DNA of 64,000 nt, taken from positions 168,891,278 through 168,955,277 of the forward strand of contig NC_090024.1 in assembly GCF_037176765.1 (NCBI RefSeq). Direction: 5' to 3'. The position numbers and the translations under genes are program-made. The notes beneath the pieces are model-generated. The model searched no databases and was not told the DNA's origin. It worked only from the letters and a program-made list of their open reading frames with translations. Source of the stretch: Anolis sagrei (taxonomy: Eukaryota; Chordata; Lepidosauria; Squamata; Anolidae). Shown piece after piece: positions 30,597-45,800 of this stretch (positions are counted from its first letter, which is position 1; each line of letters begins with the position of its first letter).

Positions 30597-30686
30597 CGTT
30601 TGTTTGAACAGTGTTGAGAAATCAGGCAAGCTGACTAAGAGAGACATCAGTCAGTCCCAGCTTGACAAGATTAATTGAGTCCGATA

Positions 30687-30887
30687 ATGTTGTTCCATTG
30701 CTTTGCTGTCTTGTGGAAGTCTTTATCCCTGAAGATTGCTCTTGTGTTCTTTGCTACATTTCTTATGGTTGCTGACTATGTAAGACGGAGACGTTCCAGG
30801 GACTTCCCTCCAGGGCCCATGCCTCTTCCTTTTCTGGGTAATCTGCTTCATCTTGATGCCACTAAGCCTCATTTCTCTACACAAAAG
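30687..30887 (+). CDS. CYP2J2: CYP2J-like gene 2, exon 1
   Basis: 67 codons. The N-terminal membrane anchor ([18 protein letters not shown]) and stop-transfer RRRR precede the proline hinge [12 protein letters not shown]. Donor AAG/GTAAGT. Confidence 0.92.
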
Positions 30888-33800
30888 GTAAGTAGGAAAA
30901 CCACACTGAGCACCCAGATAGTGCCTATCTCCTTTAAGCCCACCTGAAGGCATCTCCACTATTGAAATAGTTCTGAATATTGCTACATGTTGGTTTGTGC
31001 TGTCAAGTAGGCTTTGGTGTATAATGACCCTATGAATAACAGCCCTTCCAAAGATACTGTTATTAACTGCAGTGTTTGGTTCTCACAATATTAGGGCTGC
31101 AGATTCCTTTATTCAGTCAATCTTGCTGCAATGTAGTTTTCTTTTCTCCTGCTGCTCATTTCTCATTTTATAATGAAACAATCAAAAGCCAAGTTCTGGG
31201 TTCTGTACTTTAAAAGGAATGGCACAAGTTCATAGAAGGGCAGATAAAAAAGACAGAAATTTGGAACATTTGTCATGACCACTTGAAGAAGCATTTAAAA
31301 GCTTCATTTTAAAGTTATTTCATTCACAACGAGAAAGAGTATACCACAGAGCAATTCAGAGAAAGGAAGTAGACATACCGACTATATACTCCTTTAGCCC
31401 TTGAAGACTGCTCAGAAGCTTCAAATGGTCCAGCGCTCGGCAGCCAGATTACTAACAGGAGCGGCTCTCAGGGAGCATAGCACTCCTCTGTTGCGCCAGC
31501 TCCACTGGCTGCCAATTTGCTACCGGGCACAATTTAAAGTGCTGGCGTTAGCCTATAAAGCCCTAAATGGTTCCGGCCCTACTTACCTCTCCGAACGCAT
31601 CTCCACCTATGAACCAACCAGGACATTAAGATCATCTGGGGAGGCCCTGCTCTCGGTCCCGCCTGCATCACAGGTGCACCTGGCGGGGACGAGAGACAGG
31701 GCCTTCTCGGTGGTGGCCCCTTGGCTGTGGAATGCCCTACCTGCAGACATCAGACAGGCCCCTTCGCTGTTGGCGTTCCGGAGGAAGGTGAAGACCTGGC
31801 TCTTTGAACAAGCGTTTGGCTAATCAGTGCAATGGAATATAGGAACACGGTGGAATCGAACATAGGAATATGGAACAAAGGATTACGAGAATGGATTCTG
31901 ATTTGTTGTTGAGGCGCTATGATTATGATAATGATTGTCTTTTGATATTGATTGTTATGTAGAATGTATAATGTGTTTTAATCTGCCTATGATATTGTCT
32001 TGTGATAATTTGTATTATGTAAACCGCTTTGAGTCGCCTAAGGGCTGAGAAAAGCAATATAGAAATAGAGTAAATAAATAAATAAATAGGATACACAAAC
32101 TAAGGGAATATTACATTTTAATTCAGTGATGGTGGTGGTAGAGAGAACAGGGGAAGGTAACATTTGTTTTCTTTTGTCCCAGAAGTGATGATTAAATCTA
32201 ATGTATGTAATTAACAGGAGATAAGGTTTCATGTAAAATGAGAAAAATGTTCAATCATAAGAATATTTCATTGATGGAATTAATGCTTACAGAAAGAACT
32301 GGCTTCTCTATTCTACAGACAAATCTGAGTAACCATACTTTGAGAACATTCAAGAATTTCTCCAAAGTGGTAGGTTAGCTAAACATAAATGACCTCCAAG
32401 ATTCTTTTGATGTCCTTGATTCTACAAACTCCCTCATTCAAGCACTTCATGAGAACCAAGCACATAAATTTATAAAGAAGCTGAGATTCTGCATTATGAG
32501 GCATCTTGGAGTGTTCCACTTGGACAAAAGCAATACAACTTTCATTTTGCATGATGCACTTTCCTCTGCTTAGAGCCAGAAGAAAAATTAACAGCTTTGG
32601 AAAATTATTTAACCAAGTCTAAATGGCCAAATGCCAATGATTATGTCACCTTTTGGGACTTTCAGATAATCCCCAAGAGGTTTTGAAGGCTGTTTTTGTC
32701 ATAATTGAATCCTCTGGTATTCACTGACCACTAAATGACTATTTAATCCACACAGAAGAATGGTGGGTCATAAATGATTTTGGTCATGCATGAGGGAATC
32801 AACACCTCCTCCCTCTGGAATGACCAAAAGTTCATAACATCTTTCTTCAACAGGAAGTCATCAGTATTTATCATCTCTATTACATTCTGCTCCATTCTCC
32901 TTGCAGCTTACAGACATATATGGCAATGTCTTCAGCTTGCAGTTAGGAAACCTTCAGTTTGTAATTGTAAGTGGACTGGAACTGGTGAAGGAAGCTCTTA
33001 TCCATCAAGGTGAAAACTTTCTAGATCGACCAAAATTCCCTATTATATATGACTTTTCTAAGGCATTTGGTGAGTGTTTTTTCCTAAAGTATTCCTCTTT
33101 CATTTTTTAATTTTTACAAAGGATCTTTCCTAATGGGGAACCATCTTTAAATTAATTCACCAGATTAAATACTGAAGGGCAGTGCTTCGATTATAGTTTG
33201 TATTACATCCATCCATAAATCAGAGTTGTTTTTGTAGGAATACACCAACCTAAAATCTCCAAATGGCTGTTTCTAAACAATTTAGTATATAGTGCCAGCA
33301 TTTTGAGAATAAACAGTAGTTATGTTACAGGTCTTGAATAATTTTAGTTTACAACTCCTTATCCAGCGCATAAACAAAGTATTTTTATATTTTTAAATAA
33401 GAACCTATGATTAATGACAGTGTTTGCCCATTTTCCCATCTTAGAATATTATTATTTATTATTTATTTACTTACTTTACTTCTATACCGCTGTTCTCAGC
33501 CCGGAGGCGACTCACAGCGGTTCACAGCACACAGGAAACAGCAAAATTCAATGCACCAATATAAACCTAATCTAATACACAGTTAGTACACAATTACTAT
33601 AATAACCATTCACTAGCATCTCATCACTAAAAAACACGATCCAGATTCGTCATCCATTGTTCCATTCCTATGTCATTACCAATCATTGCACTAAATTATT
33701 CGAACGCCTGCACAAATAACCAGGTCTTTACTTTTTTGCAGAATACCTTTAGAGATGGTGCTAATCTAATGTCTGTGGGAAGGGCGTTCCACAGCCGGGG

Positions 33801-36800
33801 AGCCACCACCGAGAAGGCCCTATCTCTCGTCCCCGCCAGCCGTGCTTGTGAAGCTGGCGGGATCGAGAGCAGGGCCTCCGCGGAAGATCTCAAAGTCCTG
33901 GTGGGTTCATAGGCTGAGATACGGTCGGATAGGTAGCATAAAAGACTATAGGTACATAAAAGACTATAACTTTTAAATTTTTCAGATAAGTAAAGAATGT
34001 CAGGTGTTTCTTAAAGTAAGCCAAAAGCACAAAGAATTATCTCAGGTTATCATGCAAGTAATTATATAAGAGAATGGGTGGTAGGATGTCTGCAGAAGGT
34101 GGGGTATACACTAGACCAGTGGTTCTCTACCTTCTTTTTGATCAGGGACTATTTAAACCAGGGACCACTCTCAAAGATAGTACCAAAAAGATTACAAATC
34201 AGTTTTTGGTCAATTTTAGATTTGGTTTGGTTATTTGGGGGTGATGATTTAGAAAATTGAATTGGATCAGCTCTAGATTCTGATATAGAATGTATACCAT
34301 CCAGTAGTTGCCATCTGTTCACCCACAGAAAACCATATTTAATATTCTAGATCTGATGTAGTCTATCCCATGCCATTTTCTGAATCAGCACCCCAAATAA
34401 CCCCAGAAACAGGCCTAAAATCAAAGACACAAGGCGACCCTGCTTCCAGGCACCACATGGAATAGCTGTGCTCAGGGGAAGGGAAGATGAGGACAAGCAG
34501 CATTCAGGAGGCTTGCTGTCATGCCTTTTGTGGATAGTCATCCTCTTCCCTCCCGACACTCCTGTTGACTCGGCAGTAAGAGGGTTTTGCAAGACTTTCA
34601 TTGCAACAGTGTGGTAACAGTGAGGACACAGACCATATTTTAGTTCTTGGGCACCACTGGTGGCCCATGGACCATAGGTTGGGGACCACTGCACTAGACT
34701 CAAGAGTCAAACAAATATGCAGGATACAGATATTTGATTGGGTTACAAAGGCACTAAATGGGTTTCCAAAGAGAATAAAAAAGCTAAATTAGAATCATGT
34801 AGAAGGCAATGATGAGCCCTTCCTGATAAGCTCTGAAATGCTACCCTAAAATTCTACCCTAAAATGCTAATTCTACTAAAGGTAAGAGAGAGGACCCATC
34901 TACACTGCCATATAATCCTGTTTCATAATGCAGATTAACTGCATTGAACTCATAAAACCCAGTTCAATGCAGTTTATTCTGCATTATATGAGTCTACACT
35001 GACCATTATAATGCAGTTCAAAATGGACTATATGACAGTGTAGATAGAGCTATAAATACTTAATGCAGTTAAGACTTGTTTAAGAAAAGATTATAGCTTT
35101 ACCCTTGAATGCCTGTGTTTCACAAAAGCCTTTAGGGATTGTCTTTATAACGAGTAAGCAGATACAGTGAATCAGTTATATGCCATTTGACTTAGAAGGT
35201 TACTATCCCGACATGCATTTCACTTTGCCAAGTCTGGGTTGTTGTAATTACTTCGGACTGTGTGGTCATGTTCCAGGAGAGAATGCTTCTGGAAGATGAC
35301 CATACAGCCCAAAAAACTTACAAAAACCCAGTGATTCTCAGCCATGAAAGCCTTCAACAATACATTGCCAAGTCCCTCCATGCATGTCCTGATAAACACC
35401 TAGATTGCCATATGACCTAATATAAAAATGCCTTATGGAGTTTAATGGAGCTGAAATGCAAGGTCTTTAACCTGCTCTGCCAAATATTGGTGGCTTGTCA
35501 ACAAACTACAACTTAGGTGATTCCATAGCTCTGATCCATGTCAGTTAATGTGCTGTCAAACTGAATTAACTTTACAGTATAGATTCAGTACAGACAGATA
35601 TCTGTTAAAACAGGAAGAAAGCACCTATGGAAGCAACACATTTTAATTTCACTACCAGCTCATTGTGAAAAAACAAAACAATTCCCTAGCAGCACCGAAA
35701 GAATTTGTCATGCTATTTAACCGTAAATGCTCAACACAGAAGCAAATTCACTATTTCCCAGGTACCTATGTTTAACAAGTTTTAGCAAATTGTGGCTCCA
35801 TCTGGCCCACATGGCCATTTCTTTTGCCCCCATGGATTCCCCCTGATGCCCTACAGGTAAAATAAATAATTAAATAATAGATCTGTCCAAATGTTTTTCT
35901 TTGTTGTTTTCTCCCATCCCATTCAGTGCTTTATTCAGTGGTCATTCAAGGATATTTTGGTGGCTTTTACAGGTTTAGAGGGTAAAGCTTTCAAGCTTGT
36001 CTGTTGCAGGCCAGGCATGCACTGGTATAAAGAGTACAGGAATCCTCCTTATTCAAGTATATAAGATGTACAATTAACTATGCAGGGTTTCTGGCTAATA
36101 TTATTTTGTTATTTTAAAAATTTACAGGAATTTATTAGAGTGCTTAGTGATGTTATGTTAACTTTTCCCTTTAAGGGTTGGTCATGTCTAATGGACTTCC
36201 CTGGAAACAACAAAGACGATTTGCCTTGTCAACACTAAGAAACTTTGGTTTGGGCAAAAGAAGCTTAGAAGAACGAATACAGGAAGAGAGCAGGTTCCTC
36301 ACAGGTGCTATTGAAAATGAGAAAGGTAACAATACATTAGCCATGCTTAAAAATTCAACGATCCTTCATTGAGGAAATGTAGCTTTTCCTGAGCTATGAG
36401 GCTATTACAGAAAATAAGTAGAAATCTGTACTCTGGCACATACGACGTAAGGTGTATATACCTTTAGTGTATTAAAAATAATAAGAAAAAATAATATGGA
36501 GCACACAAACATCCTGTAATGTTTTTTAAGAATCTTGTGTGTGTGGGAGGGGGGGATACTAAAAAGTTGTATCTCTGCCCATGTAGTTTTAATTTACAGA
36601 TGCTGCTGGGAAAGCAAGAGTCCATTCGTAAGTATTGATGATATTGCTCCAGCAAAGGATCACTGCCTTGTCATGGTGCAGGAGCTTGAGCATCTCAATG
36701 ATGCCATGAACGAAACTGTGAAGGGACACCCAAGACGGGATGGTCACGGCAGAGAGGTCAGACCAAATGTCGATCCCTGGAGAAGGTAATGGCAACCCAC

Positions 36801-39800
36801 CCCAGTATTTTTGCCAAGAAAACTAAATGGATCGGTACAACCAGAGATATGTCGGTATGCCATTGGGAGATGGGGCCCCCAGGTCAGAAGATGGTCAAAA
36901 TGCTACTGGGGAGGAGCAGAGGATAAATTCAACCAGCACCAGATGTGATGATGCAGCTAGTTCAAAGCCGAAAGGAAGGTTAGTGGCCGATGGTGCTGGA
37001 GGTAAACAACAAATCCGATGCTCTAAAGATCAACACACCATAGGAACCTGGAATGTAAGATCTATGAGCCAGGGCAAACTGGATGTTGTTATTGGTGAGA
37101 TGTCAAGACTAAAGATAGACATTCTGGGGGTCAGCGAACTGAAATGGACTGGAATAGGCCACTTCACATCAGATGACTACCAGATCTACTACTGCGGACA
37201 AGAGGAACACCGAAGAAATGGAGTAGCCTTCATAATTAATAATAAAGTCACTAAAGCAGTGCTTGGGTGTAATAAAAAAAATGACAGAATGATCTCAATT
37301 CAATTTTAAGGCAAGCTATTTAACATCACAGTGATCCAAATATACGCCCCAACCACAGCTGCTGTAAAGCAGAAGTAGATCAGTTCTATGAGGATCTGCA
37401 GCACCTACTGGATAATACATTATTTTCATTACATGCTAAGGTGGGTAGTAAAATGACAACTGGGATCACAGTCAAGCATGGTCTGGAACAACAAAATGAA
37501 GCAGGACATAGGCTGATAAAATTTTGCCAGGAAAGCTCACTGCTCACGAACACTCTCTTCCAACAACCTAAAAGAAGGCTTTATACATGGACTTCACCAG
37601 ATGGTCAACACCAAAATCAGATTGACTACATCCTTTGCAGCCAAAGGTGGCAGACATCCATCCAGTCAGTGAAAACAAGACCTGGGGCTGACTGTAGTTC
37701 AGATCACAAACTTCTTACTGAACAATTTAGAATCAGTCTGAAGAGATCAGGGAAAACACTCAAACGAGTTAGATATGATCTCACTAACATTTCTAGCAAA
37801 TATGCAGTGGAGGCGAAGAACAGGTTTATAAATAGAGTACCAGAAGAATTATGGACAGGAGTCCACGACATTGTTCAAGCGGTGGCAACAAAGTACATCC
37901 CAAAGAAAAAGAAAACTAAGAAGGCAAGATGGTTGTCTGCTGAGACACTGGAAGTAGCCCAAGAGAGAAGGAAAGCAAAAGGAAACAGTGACAGGGGGAG
38001 ATATACCCAATTAAACGCACAATTCCAGAGCTTTACCAGAAGAAGAAATTGAACTATGCAAGCAATGCATGGAAGTGGAAGACAACAGAATAAGAAGAAC
38101 AAGAGACCTCTTCCAGAAAATTAGAAACATTGGAGGTAAATTTCAGGCGAAAATGGGCATGATAAAAAACAAAGATAGCAAGGACCTAACAGAAGCTGAA
38201 GAGATCAAGAGAAGGTGGTGAGACTATACAGAAGATCTGTATAGGAAGGATAATATTATCAAGGATAGTTTTGATGGTGTGGTGAGTGAATTAGAATCAG
38301 ACATCCTGAGGGGCGAGGTTGAATGGGCCTTAAGAAACATTGCTAATAACAAGGCAGCAGAAGACAATGGGATTCCAACTGAACTGTTTGAAATCTTGAA
38401 AGATAATGCTGTCAAGGTGATGCATGCCATATACGAACAAATATGGAAAACACAAGAATGGCCATCAGATTGGAAAAATCAACTTACATCCCCATACCAA
38501 AAAGACTGCTCAAACTTTCATACAGTGAAACTTATTTCACATGCCAGTGAGGGAATGCTCAAGATCCTGCAAGACTCCAGCAGCACATGGAGAGAGAGCT
38601 GTCAAATGTACAAGCTGGGTTTAGAAAAGGCAGAGGAACGAGAGACCAAATTGCCAATATCTGCTGGATAATGGAGAAAGGCAGGGAGTTTCAGAAAAAC
38701 ATCTGTTTTATTTACTATTCTAAAGCCTTTGACTGTGTGGATTATAATAAATTGTGGCAAGTTCTTGGTGGTATGGGGATACCAAATCACCTTTTCTGTC
38801 TCCTGATGAATCTGTATAATGACCAAGTAGCAACAGTAAGAACTGACCATGGAATAACAGACTGGTCCAGGATTGGGAAATGCGTATGGTTGTATACTCT
38901 CACCCAACCTATTCAACTTGTATGCAGAACACATCATGTGATGTGCGGGGCTTGACGAATCCAAGGATGGGGAGAAAATTGCTGGAAGAAACATTAGCAA
39001 CCTTAGGTATGCAGATGACACCACTTTGATGGCCATAAGTGAGGTGGAGCTGAGGAGCCTTCTAATCAAGGTGAAAGAAGAAAGTGCAAAAGTTGGGTTG
39101 CAGTTAAACATAAAAAACATCAAGATTATGGCAACAAGAATGATTGACAACTGGAAAATAGAGGGGAAAAATGTGGAGGAAGTGACAGACTTTGTATTTC
39201 TAGGTGCAAAGATTATTGCAGATGCAGACTGCAGCCAGGAAATCGGAAAACATTTACTTCTTGAGAGGAGAGCAATGACCAATCTCGATAAAATAGTGAA
39301 GAGTAGAGACATCACACTGGCAAGGAAGATCCACATAGTTAAAGCAACGGTATTCCCCATAGTAACTTATGGATGTGAGAGCTGGACCATAAGGAAGGCT
39401 GAGCGAAGGAAGATAGATGCTTTTGAACGGTGGTATTAGAGGAAATTTCTGAGAGTTCTTTGGACTGCAAGAAGATCCAACCAGTCCATACTTCAGGAAA
39501 TAACGCCCAACTGCTACATTGGAGGGAAGGATAGTAGAGGCAAAGTTGAAGCACTTTGGCCACCTAATGAGAAAGCTTAGAGAAAACAATAATGCTGGGG
39601 AAAATGGAAGGAAAAAGGAAGAGGGGCTGACCAAGGGCAAGATGGATGGATGCTATCCTTGAAGTGACTGGCTTGACTCTGAAGGAGCTGGGGGTGGTGA
39701 TGGCCGACGGGGCTCTGGCATGGGCTGGTCCATGAGGTCACAAAGAGTTGAAAGTGACTGAATGAATAAACAACAAGAAGATATTCCTCAATGAAAGCAT

Positions 39801-42800
39801 CTGCTACTTTGGCACAATCTCTGTACAAATTCTATCAGAATTGTTATGCTGTTGTGTGACTTCTTCTCATTTCTGATGTACAGATGCCAGGTTTTCAGGT
39901 TTTCTTGTCCTTTGACATCCTCTAAGGATGAGACAATGTGACTTTCCCAACATCATCCAGTGGTTTCCATGGCTGAGCAGAGATTTTTAACGCTGTCTCT
40001 GAATCCAGTATTCAAACTGCTACACCACAAAGGCCCTCAATAAAGAGATTTGCTTGAGAATAAAATTCTGGAGAATGTCCCGCCCACAAACATATATTGG
40101 TTCTCAGGAGTCTGTCCTACAACGCTTCCAGGACGGAACCCTGCCGAAAGTAGCCCTGTGTCATGTGAAGGGCCCTGTTGGGCTCCGTCCTCATATGATG
40201 AGGTCCTTAGAAGTCTGAATTTAAATTATGTACTAGTAGTAGTTCATGTGAGTGTGTGTAGTATGTTGTTTTTAATTTAATTTAGTATTTTTTTGTAATT
40301 TTTAAAATCATGTTTACATAATATTTTTATGTAATTCTTTCTAAACTTTTCTAAAATAAAATTTTAATTTAATCTTATTTGAAATTACTAGAAGTCATCC
40401 TGGTTTCTATTTCAGGTCATGGACAGGGTATACATGGGATAAAAATAAAAAGTTAAGGAATGGCAGTAGGGTTTCAAGCATAGGCAGACCACTGATTCAC
40501 AAATCAACACAACTGTGCTAATGAAGAGAGGTGTTATATCAAGGTCACTCAATATTGTATATATCCACTATCAATGAAAATGAGACTGAAATAGAATCAT
40601 GTAATAAACCTGAGTTTGTATAAACTCAGGTAAAAATATAGAAATGTTATTCAAAAATTGACTCAAAAAGTCTGAGTTACAACTCAATGTATGTACTGTA
40701 CCTTAGGAATCATCTCATGGCTTGGCCTTGAGAGAACCCAAAGTACATTTCCTTTTACTCTCTCTGCCACTGAGCAATTTCTGGCAATTTTCAATACCTG
40801 GGGAAAAGACCAGTTGCCGCTGAGGTGATGACTCTTTCTCTTCATCCCAGAATGACTCCCAACTCGTCCACAAGTCATAGCGAAATCCATAATTCTGGGC
40901 CAAAAGCCATCCTCACTTACACACAAGGTTAATTTATGTATGGAAGTTGTTTTTGCAGAAATATATCAACACTGCAACCTCACACTGCTAGTTAAAATAC
41001 ATTTACTCATGCTTGTTTCAATATAAAATTTCCCCATGTTTTCTGATGTATTTTTGTAGCATAAAAGCTGTAATTATTCCAATTCTTCCTCTGCCAACAT
41101 TGTTTTTCTTTCCAGGGCAGCCATTTGACCCACACTATCAAATTAACAATGCTGTTTCAAATGTCATTTGTTCTGTCACTTTTGGGAACCGCTTTGATTA
41201 CCATGACAGTCAATTCCAGAAGTTGTTGCATTTGATTAATGAAACAGGAGTGCTCCAGCGAAGTATTTGGGTCCAGGTAAGGACTGCTTGTGATCTTATG
41301 GGAAGCAAGGGTCAAAACTGTCTGCTTCTGGATAAGATTTTGTAATCCCAACATTTGGCTGCTTTCTTCTTTCGTGGGTCATTCAGTTATCTAATTCTAT
41401 ATACTCTTTCCATCTGATTTTTTATTTATTGTATGGGTGTTTTGGGGGCCCCATCTACACTGGCTGATAAAATCCAGATTATCTTCTTTGAACTGGATCA
41501 CATGACAGTGTAGATTTATATAATCCAGTTCAAATTAGGTAATCTGGTTTATCTGCTTTGATAATCTGGATTATATGGCAGTGTAAATCTAGGCTCAATT
41601 GATAAATGGATTTGGGTGCAGTGTGCCTGGATGGAAATCGTATTGTACTGCATTGCATTGCACGCCCCCTTTCTCCTGAAGCGGAGCATGAAGAAGATCA
41701 GAAATGAAGGAGGGAGGGGGGAAATTCCAACCTTACAATTCTGTTCTGAAAACTATTAAAATCCTCAGTCTGAAATTATTTTAAAACATATAAAATGTTG
41801 AAAAAATAAAGAAAAACATCTTTGCAACCTCTCTTTTTATACATTAAAGTCTTCTGAAGCAAAGGCATCTTAGCCTGCCAGCAACAGGAAAACAGGTAGG
41901 ATGGAAAGGTGTTTGAAAGGGCAGGAGTCACCATGAGAAGGTTCCCTCCTACGTTTTCACCAAGTGAGCAAGTGATTGTGATGAGACTGAGAGAAAGATT
42001 TTACCCATGTAATTTAAGAGACTAGCAAGTTCACATAGGAAGGTACACTCTTTTGGATAATCTGGATTTAAGCCATATAGGGCGTTATAGGTCATAGTGC
42101 ACTTTAAATTGTGCTCAGAAATGAACCAGTAGCCAGTGAATCTGTATTAATAAGGCACTTGTTAAATGTTCTTTTTGTGATATGGTGTTGGTGTCTGTAT
42201 TAATGTAAGCAAATAGATATTTATTACAATTGTATGGAAGTATGGCTATGAAATTGATGTGTGTGATTTTGATGATATATAAAAAGGGCAAGGGGAAAGC
42301 AGGACAAACAGAGAAACTGTCTTATTTCATTCCCTACCATCTTTCCCTGCCTTCTGGGATGGTCGGCCTTCCCACGTCATTTCTGGTTGATGGGGCTCTC
42401 ATCACGAGGGAATGAGAGAGAGGGCCTTCTGATTGCTCCTTGGCTCTGGAACTCCCTCCCTACAGAATTAAAAAATGACCCCTCCCTCCTCTCCTTTAAA
42501 ACTTCTAGAAACATACCATTTGCACTTTAGTTTATAGAGAGGAGGACTAATTACACTTTATATACACTCCACCTGTTTTGTTGAACATCTACCTTTGTTA
42601 ATCTGCTGTGTACCATCTTGCTATTTCATCACACTAGAGAATGAATCCACTTTAAATCCAATTTCTGCCTCCTGTTGAATTCTGGGGTTTGTATTTTATG
42701 AGGTTGTTAAAGGCTTCTCCCTAAACTACAAAAGCCAAAATTCTCTAGGAGGCAGCAACCGGATTTAAAGTGGATTCATTCTCTAGTGCGATGAGGTCCA

Positions 42801-45800
42801 TGATTAGTCCTAATAAATTTAGTTGAATTTTAAGGATTTTTAAAGATTTAAAATGTTAAAAGTGTGATCATATTATGTCTTGTTTATTTAAGCTGTTTTT
42901 GATTGGTTATTTGTACTTCTGGCACTGAATGTTTGCCAATGTGTTTTATTTGCTGTAAGCCACCCTGAGTCCCCCTTGGGGAGAAAAGGCAGGCTATAAA
43001 TAAAGATGATGATGATAATGATGATTATTATATCCCCACTTCCTCCCCAATTTCTGCAGTTAAGAATGGGATGCTACCCGACTCCTGACTTGAATCCCTA
43101 CTCTGCTATGTTTGCAAAAGTCAGGTGCTACCCGACTTCTGAAAACTTGAGTTTTCTCTCAATTTTCACGTGCTGCTAACATGGATGCCCTATTAAACTG
43201 CACTCATCCACAGTATTAATAGTGTTAAAATTATTTTTCATTTGTAGTCACTAGAGGAGGGTGAGGCTTTGGAGCTCCCTTGGCCCTTGCCTGCCTCCTT
43301 CCCCAGGCCAGGCTTCTCCCAGCATTAGGATGGGGCCACGCCTCTCCTGATGCCAAAAGAAGGGAGGGGAGGTGGTGGGTGAGTGGGCTTTCTCCTGGGC
43401 TGGTCTTTTCTCATCATTAGGACAGGCCCTCGCCTCTCCCCATGCCAAAAGAAGAGCAAGACAGGCAAGAGCTGAGGGGGCTTTGGAGCCACCTTGCTCA
43501 CCACCTATCTCCTTCCCTGGGCCAGGCTTCTCCCAACATCAGGACAGGGCTGCTCACCCCACCATTATGATGGGAGGAGGGCCTGAAGAAGGAATGTGGA
43601 CTGAGAGCACTCCAGAGGGATCTCAGCCACTGCAGGTCTTCCTCCCTTGTCCTTTTGGCATAAGGATATGGCAAACCATGGATGGAAAAAAAATGGAGGG
43701 CTGGGTGTAAGCATCCAGAGGGTCGTGTTTGCTTATGCCTGCTCTGGGGTCAGGGCTTCCCAGTTCTTGATATTTATTCAACATTTTTAGATTAGTTTTA
43801 AGCCTATCTTTAAATCTCTTTTGTTGTCTACCAACATCCCATTTTTCATTTTTTGAGCTGCTTTGAGGGACAGTGATTGGACTTTTAGACAACATGGACA
43901 GTCCAGCTAAATTGATGGCAGAGAATCATCACTTCATTGCTGGTTTGCTTCTTCCAGAATGCTGATATTTGTTTGCCTGCCTTCCCAAGAGATTTGCAAG
44001 ATTTTTCAAAGGCAACACTGATGGAATAGTTCTAGAAATTGAGAGTGATGTTTGTAGATGGTCCATGTTTTGAAAGTGTACAACAGAATTGGGAGAACAA
44101 TAGTTCTGTAATCAATCAAAATACTGCACTCACAGAGCTCAGACAGTGTTATATTTCAGCATAGATGTCGATTTTTGTGGAAAGATGGCTGCCTAGGTAG
44201 CAGAAATTTTCTGGCATTACACCATTACGTTTTATTTCTGGACTCCCACATGCAACCACTGGAAACAGTCCTGCTTCATTTGATGGGGTCCATGACAGCC
44301 CATCTTTCAAATGTGTAGAAATGGAAGAGGAAAACAACCTGATATAGTCTCTACTGGCTGCTAATTCCACTGCAACTGACTATACAACTGCAATCAAATA
44401 TTCTCCAGAGGTTTCCTTATTTTCTCTCCTGCCCATCATCTAATTTTTGTTTTTGTCTTCCAGCTGTACAATATTTTTCCAGCTCTCATGAAGCAATTGC
44501 CTGGACCCCATCAAACTATTTTCAGAAACCAGGAACAATTGAAAAACTTTGTGAGAAAAATAATCAAAAAGCACCAAGAAAACTGGAATCCACTTGAAAC
44601 AAGAGATTTCATTGATGCTTACTTAAATGAAATGGCCAAGGTAATAATTTTTTTAAAAAAAAATTAATTTCTTCATACAGATAACAAAACAATAAACTCT
44701 AAAAGATAACATCAAAAACTGTTTAATACTTTGGGTGATTTCTAGTTCTTTCGATGTTAGATTCTTATGGAGAATTTCTGTTTACCTAAGTTAATTTCAA
44801 GCTCTGAGATTTCCCCAAATTCCTTTATTAATTTGACCAGTGAACTTAGCGACTTTTTCACCTCACTTAAAATTATCATGGCGTCGTCCGCATAAAGGTT
44901 TATTTTTTTTTCTTATTTTCCCGACTTCTATCCTTTCATAGTTTGGTCCTGTCTAATTAAATTTGCTAAAGGTTCAATGGTCAATGCAAATAATATTGGG
45001 GAGAGTGGGCATCCTTGTTTAGTTCCACTCTTAATATTAATTTGTCTCGAATGGAGCCCCTGGTGGCGCAGTGGGTTAAAGCCCTGTGCCGGCAGGACTG
45101 AAGACCGACAGGTCACAGGTTCGAATCCGGGGAGAGGCGGATGAGCTCCCTCTATCAGCTCCAGCTCCTCATGCGGGGACATGAGAGAAGCCTCCCACAA
45201 GGATGATAAAACATCAAATCATCCGGGCGTCCCCTGGGCAACGTCCTTGCAGACGGCCAATTCTCTCACAACAGGAGCAACTTGCAGTTTCTCAGGTCGC
45301 TCCTGACACAACAAAAAAAAATTGTCTCGAATCAAACCCATTTACATTTATGACTGCCTTATTTCCGCTGTATATCTCTTTTATTACTTTGCATATTTTT
45401 CCCCCATTCCACTTGCCTCACATATTTTATTCAGATATTTATGGTTTATTGAGTCAAATGCTTTACAAAAGTCAAACTTTACTATAAGCAGTTTGGATCT
45501 ATTAACTGTGGCGTGATTTAGAGTGTTTAGAATGATCCTGATAGGGTGGGCAAGACAAATTCACTGTGAAGGTGGACAGACACATCATCTAAGACACTTC
45601 AAATATTATTTTATTATTATTATTATTATTAACTTTATTTGTACCCCGCTAGCATCTCCCGAAGGACTCGATGCGGCTTACACAGGCCGAAGCCTCAAAA
45701 CACAATACAATAGAAAACATAACACAACAATAAGCAAAGCAAAACAAAACAATTAAGCAAAGTAACCACAATAACAATACATCAAGACACTATTAAAACT

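Noticed and set aside
38602-39360. 252-codon minus-strand ORF
   Set aside because: Antisense of the BovB RT; hydrophobic composition arises from the complement of Lys/Glu-rich code.
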